Positions 4,761 through 10,381 of a stretch of 10,381 bases of DNA are shown here, one piece after another. Under the pieces are notes generated by a model. It was not told where the DNA came from. It did no database searches and worked only from the letters and a program-made list of their open reading frames with translations. The position numbers were made by a program, and so were the translations under genes. Positions within the stretch are counted from its first letter, which is position 1. Every line of letters begins with the position of its first letter. Source of the DNA: Planctomycetia bacterium (GTDB lineage Bacteria; Planctomycetota; Planctomycetia; Gemmatales; Gemmataceae); NCBI GenBank assembly GCA_025356615.1, contig JANXSH010000495.1:1-10381 (forward strand), read 5' to 3'.

Positions 4761-6050
4761 ATGCCACAGCCATTCCCGAAAAGTCCAAGTTACCAAGCCG
4801 AGCTGAGCGGATTGTTGCGCATGCATCAATTGTCACTTGCCGGTAAGGAGGAGTCTGAGGAAGCCGATTTGGAGCGCGAATCGGCGTATGATTACTGGTA
4901 CGATCTATCGAAACTTGAGAAAGATCGGTTGATGGGCCTGTCCAAAGACCTATACGAGATTAGTGACGGACCTGCCCAACCTCCCGAACCGATGAATCCA
5001 CTGGCGCAAGGGAAACTCGTGGGAGCTTATGAAGCTCGAGAGCGTGGCGACTGGGATAAAGCGCTCGAGCTACTGCGACAGTGGGGAAACCACATCCCTC
5101 CTGCGCTCGTCTGCTACCTCCGGGGCATGATTTGGCGATCTGCGGGCGAACCCGTGGCGGCGTCGGTGTTCCTCGAGTACGCCTCCCATCTCGATCCAGA
5201 GAACGAAAACTTACAGGCTGTGCTTCTGCACACTCTAAAGGTCGCCGACCCGGTCGCCGCCAAGACGCGCGCAGAGGCAGTCCTCCAAGCGAGCGAGGCA
5301 AAATCGCCCACTGTGGTGATCTATGCCGCTGACATCATATTTGGACAAACGAGCAAGCTCTCGGATATCGACTCTCTGCCTGTTTACAAACGGCTTATCC
5401 CGATTCTCGAGCGCACTTTGACCCGGATGGAGGGTAGAGAAGAGATCGATGGTCCAGCCGTTGCCGGAGCCGAAATCGTTCTCACCCTTTTAGCCACGAC
5501 CTACAAGAACATTGGTGACACACAAAAAGCTTATGGCTACTACTCTCGTGCGATCCAACTCGACCCGATGAACGATGCTCTTCTAATCGCCCGAGGCATA
5601 CTTATGTATGGGGCGGACCGTAACGCGACGTTCGATTTCGAGCAGGCGATCCGGCTCGACTCTCCTCTGATCTGGCCGTATTTCTACTTGGCTCACCACT
5701 ATCTCGGGAATAATCGCTTCGAAGAGTGCCGAGTGATGTGCGAGCAAGCTCTTCATAAGCAGGCTACCCCGAGAGTGCAAAGCGAGCTTTACGATTTTCT
5801 AGGGATCTCCTTGACTGGACTAGGCTACCCCGAGCAGGTCATCAGGAGGGCATTCGAGAACGCGATTCGCTTAGGCCCTTCCAATGAGCGGGCGCGGCGA
5901 AACATGAAGTGGTTCGAAGCCACGCTTACAACTCCTACCGCGCAGAAGGGATGGGAACGAAGTTCAGACTCGTCGATGCGCAAAATCGGGCAGCAAGAGG
6001 CTCGGTCGGACCCGGCTTTGTATGAAAAACGGAAGCTCGTTGCCGACTAG
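4761..6050 (+). CDS. TPR-repeat protein, partner of the Tse2-like gene
   Basis: This 429-aa protein has no signal peptide or transmembrane helix and is probably cytoplasmic. After an N-terminal charged helical region (1-70, with EESEEADLERES and a KLEKDRLMGLSKDLYEISD segment) come TPR-like helical hairpins. One set lies near 84-160 (GAYEARERGDWDKALELLRQ, then FLEYASHLDPENENLQAVLL). A second set lies near 240-385 (TTYKNIGDTQKAYGYYSRAI, then QLDPMND; FYLAHHYLGNNRFEECRVMCEQAL; ENAIRLGPSNERARRN). The C-terminal 40 residues are polar and probably disordered. TPR arrays bind protein partners, and a partner next door is the obvious guess. The ATG at 4761 is favoured because it follows the previous stop directly; a GTG at 4737 would add eight residues and overlap the previous gene by 22 bases. 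The ribosome binding site is weak, which suits translational coupling. Its DNA is clearly less GC-rich than the flanks (29 of 60 bases in a sample at 5341-5400, against 41 of 60 at 7381-7440). I recall similar TPR proteins in planctomycetes, but know no assigned function. Confidence 0.88.
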   Translation: MPQPFPKSPSYQAELSGLLRMHQLSLAGKEESEEADLERESAYDYWYDLSKLEKDRLMGLSKDLYEISDGPAQPPEPMNPLAQGKLVGAYEARERGDWDKALELLRQWGNHIPPALVCYLRGMIWRSAGEPVAASVFLEYASHLDPENENLQAVLLHTLKVADPVAAKTRAEAVLQASEAKSPTVVIYAADIIFGQTSKLSDIDSLPVYKRLIPILERTLTRMEGREEIDGPAVAGAEIVLTLLATTYKNIGDTQKAYGYYSRAIQLDPMNDALLIARGILMYGADRNATFDFEQAIRLDSPLIWPYFYLAHHYLGNNRFEECRVMCEQALHKQATPRVQSELYDFLGISLTGLGYPEQVIRRAFENAIRLGPSNERARRNMKWFEATLTTPTAQKGWERSSDSSMRKIGQQEARSDPALYEKRKLVAD

Positions 6051-6161
6051 CATCACCAAACGGCAGCATCCTGGCCGGTTTGTAACCCATCGCCCCCCTT
6101 GCCACTCGGCCCCTATCACCTAGCCTGACAGCAGACCCCCGCCCGCCTGCGTAGCACACTC
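6051..6161. other. Gap between the TPR gene and the ATPase-HflK fusion
   Basis: This 111-base gap holds an imperfect hairpin at 6057-6082 (CAAACGGC pairing with GCC-G-GTTTG, with a one-base bulge), which may end the cassette transcript although no T-run follows. The rest is pyrimidine-rich with no clear promoter. No Shine-Dalgarno sequence precedes the ATG at 6162. Confidence 0.45.
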
Positions 6162-9100
6162 ATGCACCGCGAGATCACCTTTGCCGACCGCGCCTTCGGG
6201 CAGGAAAGTCGGCTCTCGCTCTACCTCCTCACCGCCCTGATCGGCCTGATCATCGGGGCGGACTTGTGGCCGTTCGTTCCCGCCTGGCTCCAGACGCGCG
6301 GCGTCTCGCTGCCCGCCTGGCCGAACGAAATCGGCGGCTTCCGCGTCGCGCTCATCGCCGCCGTCCTCGGAGGCGCTCGCGTCCTCTACGGCTCGTTCGA
6401 GAGTCTGATGCGCGGCAAGCTCGGCGCGGACCTAGCGCTGGCCATCGCCTGCGTCGCCGCCATCCTCATCCAGGAACCGCTCGTCGCCGCCGAGTTGGTG
6501 TTCGTCGGGCTGCTCGGCGAGTGCCTCGAAAACTTCACCTTCGAGCGGACCCGCAACGCCGTGCGGCAGCTGGCCGACCTCACGCCGCGCCGCTGCTGGC
6601 GGCTACGCGACGGGCAGGAGGAGCGCGTCCTCGTCGATGACCTGTGTGTCGGCGACCATGTCGTCGTCAAGCCCGGCGCGAAGGTGCCCGCCGACGGCGT
6701 CGTCCTCGCGGGCCGATCCTCGCTCGACACCAGCGCCCTGACCGGCGAGAGCCTCCCGGCGGATCGCGGGCCGGGAGAGGCGGTCTTGGCCGGGAGCCTC
6801 AACCAGCAAGGCGCGCTCACCGTGGAGGTCCGCAGCGTCGCCGAGGAGACCGTCCTGGGCCGGGTCATCCAGATCACCGCGCGAGCGCTGGCCGACCGCT
6901 CGCCGGTCGAGCGCACCGCCGATCGCCTCGCCCGGTACTTCCTGCCCGCCGTCCTGTCCGTAGCCTTCCTGACTTTCCTCGTCGTCCTCGGCCTCCACGC
7001 TTCCGGGTGGTCCCGCGCCGTCGATACGCCCCGGCCCGGCTTCGCCGCGTCGGTCCGCTTTGCGGTCTACCCCGCGCTGTCGGTCCTCGTCGTCGCTTGC
7101 CCCTGCGCCCTGATCCTGGCCACCCCCGCTGCCATCATCGCGGCCCTTGGCCGGCTCGCGGGGACCGGCATCCTCATCAAGGGCGGCAGCGTCCTCGAGC
7201 GCCTCGCCGCCGTCGATACCTTCGCCTTCGACAAGACGGGGACACTCACCGAGGGGCGACTCGAACTCGGCAGCGTCATCCCGCTCGCGGATGTCACTCC
7301 CGACGAGATCCTCCGCCTCGCGGCGTCCGTCGAATCGTCCAGCGAACACCCGCTGGCGCGCGTCGTCGTCGAGGCGGCACGAGGGCGCGGGGTCACTCTC
7401 GAGTCGATCGACGACTTCCTGGCGCATACCGGATCCGGCGTGTCCGGTACTCTCGCGGCGGGCCGAGTTCTCGTCGGCAACGTCCGGCTCCTCGCCGAGA
7501 TGGGCGTCACGCTATCCGACGACACGCATCGGGTTCTCGAAAGCCTCGACGCCGCCGGACAGACGGCACTGCTGGTGTGTCTCGACGGCCGGCTCGTCGG
7601 TGCCATCGGCGCAAAAGATCGCGTCCGCGCCGAGGCTCAGGGCGTCCTCGACGAGCTTCGCAGCCTTGGCATCGGCCGACTCGTCATGCTCACCGGCGAC
7701 CGCCCCGCCGCCGCACGCGCCGTCGGGGATGCCCTCGGCATGAGCGAGGTCTACGCCGAGCAACTGCCGCAGGACAAGGCCGCGCGCGTCGCCGCCTGGC
7801 AGCAACCGACCGACGGCGAGCCGCCTCGTTTCGTCGCCCTCGTCGGGGACGGCGTCAACGACGCCCCCGCCCTGGCGTGCGCCAGTGTCGGCCTCGCCAT
7901 CGGCGGCACCAACGACATCGCCGCCGAGGCCGGGGACGTGGTCCTCCTCGTCGGCACCGACATGCGCCCCGGCGAGACGCCGCGCGACCCCCTGCGGCAC
8001 CTGCCGTTCCTGCTGCGCCTGTCGCGGGAGACGGTCCGGCTCATCCGCCTCAACATCTTCGTCTTCGCCTTCGGCGTCAACGCCTTCGGCGTCGTCCTGA
8101 CCGCCTGGCTCTGGCCCCTGTTCGCCCCCGCCGGGTGGTACGAGTCCGGCCCCCTCGCGGCCGTCGTCTATCACCAGCTCGGCTCGCTGTTGGTGCTGCT
8201 CAACTCAATGCGCCTCCTGTGGTTCGAGCGCACACCTGGCCCGCGCTGGGGCCGCGTCACCGGGCACTTCCGCGCGACGAACGCCTGGCTCGAGAGCCAT
8301 CTCGACGTGGACAAGGGTTTGCACTGGTTGTTGCACAATGCCCGCGCGGTCGCCGCTGGCCTCGTCGCCGCCCTCCTCGTTTTTTGGGCGCTGAGCGGCT
8401 TCACGGCGATCAAGGCGGACGAGGTCGGCATCGTTCGACGATTGGGGCGGACCCTCGACGACGACCTGACGCCGGGATTGCACTGGCGCTGGCCCTGGCC
8501 GATCGATGTGGTGTCGCGCATCCAGCCGGACCGCATCCGCGTCGTCGAAGTCGGCTTCCGCATCCTACCCGGCGCAAAAGTCCTCCCCGGCGGGCGGGGT
8601 TGGTCGAGCGTCCACGGCGGCGACGGCCTGGCGCGCGACGCCGACGAGGCCGTGATGATTACCGGGGACAACAACCTCCTCGAGGTGCAGGGCAGCGTCC
8701 GCTTCACCGTCGATCGCCCGCGCGTCTATCTCTTCGAGGTCGCCCAGCCGGAGCGCACGATCCGCAACGCCGCCGAGTCCGTCTTACGCGAGGTCGTCGC
8801 GGGCAGGAGCATGGCGGAGCTGCTTACGAGCGAACGCGCGCGGTTCCAGGCCGATGTCCTCACCCGACTCGAGCGACGACTCCGAGAAGGCTCCCCCGAA
8901 GGACTCGGCATCCGCCTCGAGGGCGTCTCGCTGCACGATTTACACCCGCCGCAAGAGGTCGTGCCGTCGTATCACAACGTCACGCGAGCGATGGAGCGGC
9001 GCGACCGGAAGGTCAACCAGGCGGAGGCCGACCGCCTGAGCCGCCGTCGCGGCCAGCAAGCGAAGAGCGAGGAAACCATTCAACAGGCGACGGCCGACCG

Positions 9101-9491
9101 CTTCTCGCGCATCCGCATGGCCCAGGGCCGACAGGGCGAGTTCTCCGCGCGACACGGCGCGCGCTCGGGCCTGCGATTCGCCGACGAGACGGCCCTGTTA
9201 TGGGAAGCGTTCGAAGGAGTCACACGCGGCGACTCCGACGAAGTCATCCGCCGGACCTACCGCGAGAAGCGGCTGGACCTCATCAGCCGACAGAAAGCGC
9301 TGACCGACTTCCGTCTCTACTGGGACAACCTGGCGACCGCGCTGGCGGGCAGGCCGAAGGTGCTAATCGACGCCGACCGCCTGCCGGGCCGACGCCAGCT
9401 CTGGCTCATCCCGTTCGACCCGCCCGCCGCCCCGAAACTCCCCGCCGCACCGCTGCCGCGCCGTCGCCCCGCCGAACCCGATGAACCGTGA
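6162..9491 (+). CDS. P1B-type metal ATPase fused to an HflK-like SPFH domain
   Basis: An 1109-aa membrane protein joining two normally separate proteins. Residues 1-690 form a P1B-type cation pump with eight predicted helices (about 20-38, 60-77, 86-103, 107-124, 258-280, 297-323, 632-655, 663-686). Actuator motif TGES is at 194-197, ion-site CPC at 313-315, phosphorylation motif DKTGT at 357-361, SEHP at 394-397 and hinge GDGVNDAP at 562-569, so the pump looks catalytically complete. No N-terminal HMA metal-binding domain is present. The last helix carries YHQLGSLLVLLN rather than a recognised copper or zinc signature, so the ion cannot be named. A ninth helix (727-749) leads into an HflK-like SPFH/band 7 domain (about 750-945: DEVGIVRRLGR, PGLHWRWPWP, MITGDNNLLEVQGSVRF), then a charged, probably coiled-coil part and a proline-rich tail. 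HflK with HflC forms a periplasmic cage around the FtsH protease in E. coli; nine helices would place this SPFH domain on the same outer side. The start at 6162 lacks a ribosome binding site. The HflC-like gene follows 9 bases later. Confidence 0.92.
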   Translation: MHREITFADRAFGQESRLSLYLLTALIGLIIGADLWPFVPAWLQTRGVSLPAWPNEIGGFRVALIAAVLGGARVLYGSFESLMRGKLGADLALAIACVAAILIQEPLVAAELVFVGLLGECLENFTFERTRNAVRQLADLTPRRCWRLRDGQEERVLVDDLCVGDHVVVKPGAKVPADGVVLAGRSSLDTSALTGESLPADRGPGEAVLAGSLNQQGALTVEVRSVAEETVLGRVIQITARALADRSPVERTADRLARYFLPAVLSVAFLTFLVVLGLHASGWSRAVDTPRPGFAASVRFAVYPALSVLVVACPCALILATPAAIIAALGRLAGTGILIKGGSVLERLAAVDTFAFDKTGTLTEGRLELGSVIPLADVTPDEILRLAASVESSSEHPLARVVVEAARGRGVTLESIDDFLAHTGSGVSGTLAAGRVLVGNVRLLAEMGVTLSDDTHRVLESLDAAGQTALLVCLDGRLVGAIGAKDRVRAEAQGVLDELRSLGIGRLVMLTGDRPAAARAVGDALGMSEVYAEQLPQDKAARVAAWQQPTDGEPPRFVALVGDGVNDAPALACASVGLAIGGTNDIAAEAGDVVLLVGTDMRPGETPRDPLRHLPFLLRLSRETVRLIRLNIFVFAFGVNAFGVVLTAWLWPLFAPAGWYESGPLAAVVYHQLGSLLVLLNSMRLLWFERTPGPRWGRVTGHFRATNAWLESHLDVDKGLHWLLHNARAVAAGLVAALLVFWALSGFTAIKADEVGIVRRLGRTLDDDLTPGLHWRWPWPIDVVSRIQPDRIRVVEVGFRILPGAKVLPGGRGWSSVHGGDGLARDADEAVMITGDNNLLEVQGSVRFTVDRPRVYLFEVAQPERTIRNAAESVLREVVAGRSMAELLTSERARFQADVLTRLERRLREGSPEGLGIRLEGVSLHDLHPPQEVVPSYHNVTRAMERRDRKVNQAEADRLSRRRGQQAKSEETIQQATADRFSRIRMAQGRQGEFSARHGARSGLRFADETALLWEAFEGVTRGDSDEVIRRTYREKRLDLISRQKALTDFRLYWDNLATALAGRPKVLIDADRLPGRRQLWLIPFDPPAAPKLPAAPLPRRRPAEPDEP

Positions 9492-9500
9492 GGACATCCG

Positions 9501-10381
9501 ATGTGGAAATGGCTCCTGCTCGCCGTCGTCTTCCTCTGGGTCGCGCTGTCGTCGCCCTTCACGGTCGATGCGACGGAGTTTGCGTACCTGACGCAGTTCG
9601 GCCGACGGATCGACGTGTTCGACGGCGGCGACTCGTCGCAGGCGGGGTTGCATTTCAAATGGCCCTGGCCCGTCGAGTCGGTGCAGCGCATCGACCGGCG
9701 ATTGCAGACGTTCGACCTCGCAGGGGCGGAACTGCTCACGCGCGACCCGGAGGGCAAGACGATCGACAAGACGCTGACCATCGACGCCTACGTCTGCTGG
9801 CGCGTCGCGGGCAGCGAGGGGGCGGACCGCTTCGTCCGCACGCTCGGCTCGATCGACTCGGCGCAACTCATCCTCGGGCAGCGTATATCGAGCGAACTCG
9901 GCGCGGCCATCGCGGAACTCGAACTCGACGACCTCGTCAGCACCGACTCGGCCCGCGTCGATCGCCAGAGGGAGGCGCTTCGGACGCGCCTCCTCGACGG
10001 CGGCACGCCCTCGCTGACGACGACGGCCCTGAAGGATTACGGCATCGAGATGATCGACATCCGCCTCCGCCGGAGCAACCACCCCGCCGCCGTGCGGGAC
10101 GCGATCTTCGACCGCATCCGCAGCGAGCGCGCGAAGAAGGAGTACGACTACCTCAGCGAGGGCGACCGCCTCGCCGCGCGAATCCGCAGCGACGCCGAGC
10201 GCGAAGTCGCCGAGATGAAGGCCGACGCCGAGGCGAGGGCCATCGAACTGCGCGGCCAGGCCGAGGCCGAGGGCGACCGCATCCGCAACGAGACGCAGCG
10301 CCTCGACCCGTCGTTCTACTCCATGCTGCGCAAGCTCGACGACTACCAGCGCATCCTGGGGGATGGCAAATCGACGCTGCT
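9501..10381 (+). CDS. hflC: HflC-like SPFH protein (3' end beyond window)
   Basis: An open frame runs from the ATG at 9501 to the window edge without a stop: 293 complete codons, with E. coli HflC at 334 aa for comparison. An N-terminal membrane anchor (MWKWLLLAVVFLWVALSSPF) is followed by the SPFH/band 7 domain (EFAYLTQFGRRID, AGLHFKWPWPVESVQRID, TIDAYVCWRV, then YGIEMIDIRLRRSNHP near 205-220). A long charged helix follows (AIFDRIRSERAKKEYDYLSEGDR through AEMKADAEARAIELRGQAEAEGD). A segment ending LDPSFYSMLRKLDDYQRIL corresponds to the HflC part that reads DPEFYAF.RSL.AY in relatives. GAGG at 9490-9493 serves as ribosome binding site 7 bases before the ATG and overlaps the stop of the fusion gene, suggesting coupled translation. 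It is the expected partner of the upstream HflK-like domain. The symbol is by similarity only; SPFH families are diverse. Confidence 0.88.
   Translation, partial: MWKWLLLAVVFLWVALSSPFTVDATEFAYLTQFGRRIDVFDGGDSSQAGLHFKWPWPVESVQRIDRRLQTFDLAGAELLTRDPEGKTIDKTLTIDAYVCWRVAGSEGADRFVRTLGSIDSAQLILGQRISSELGAAIAELELDDLVSTDSARVDRQREALRTRLLDGGTPSLTTTALKDYGIEMIDIRLRRSNHPAAVRDAIFDRIRSERAKKEYDYLSEGDRLAARIRSDAEREVAEMKADAEARAIELRGQAEAEGDRIRNETQRLDPSFYSMLRKLDDYQRILGDGKSTL

Noticed and set aside
4318..4836. 172-codon minus-strand frame opposite the Tse2-like gene
   Set aside because: The plus strand has a promoter, ribosome binding site and a family-like residue pattern; the minus frame has none of these.
6603..7427. 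Long minus-strand frames over the ATPase and HflC-like genes (also 7512-8174 and 9363-10082)
   Set aside because: They are antisense shadows of genes with clear family signatures and show no domain or start signal of their own.
6644..9484. 946-codon open frame on the plus strand in another frame of the ATPase-HflK gene
   Set aside because: The product is almost all Arg, Pro, Ala and Gly, typical of an off-frame reading of GC-rich coding DNA, and the overlapping frame has every ATPase motif intact.

Overview
The window is GC-rich bacterial DNA, most likely from a planctomycete (Gemmata-like). This is an inference from the GC-biased codon use, the bacterial HslVU and HflK/HflC families, a P-type ATPase fused to an HflK-like domain, a TPR protein of a type I associate with that phylum, and short palindromic repeats in most intergenic gaps. 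No rRNA, tRNA, CRISPR array or transposase was seen.

Layout. At the left end (1-121) two GC-rich palindromes, inverted copies of each other, follow a leftward two-gene operon (1827 to 122). It encodes two exported, paralogous TPM-domain proteins, the second membrane-anchored with a long glycine-rich tail. A gap with a 7-nt repeat and an inverted repeat separates this operon from the rightward hslV (2035-2568, TTG start) and hslU (2723-4057). These encode the proteolytic and ATPase/unfoldase parts of the HslVU (ClpYQ) protease. Between them lies a perfect 27-bp inverted repeat built of 9-nt units.

After hslU comes a messy 299-base stretch (4058-4356). It contains a bulged hairpin, a 12-bp direct repeat, a decayed copy of the 5' end of the ATPase gene found 1.9 kb downstream, and a good sigma70-type promoter. 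The promoter drives a tightly spaced two-gene cassette with less GC-rich DNA: a 133-aa protein resembling Tse2-type ADP-ribosyltransferase toxins, and a 429-aa TPR protein starting 2 bases after it. The cassette sits between the relic and the intact ATPase gene, so it looks inserted or rearranged into place.

The right third encodes an 1109-aa fusion of a P1B-type metal ATPase (no N-terminal metal-binding domain) with an HflK-like SPFH domain (6162-9491). An HflC-like gene follows (9501 to beyond the window) with its ribosome binding site overlapping the fusion's stop. The predicted product is a membrane SPFH complex carrying a built-in cation pump. With HslVU and the TPM proteins, the window leans towards protein quality control and envelope homeostasis, but a functional link between these blocks is not shown by the sequence.
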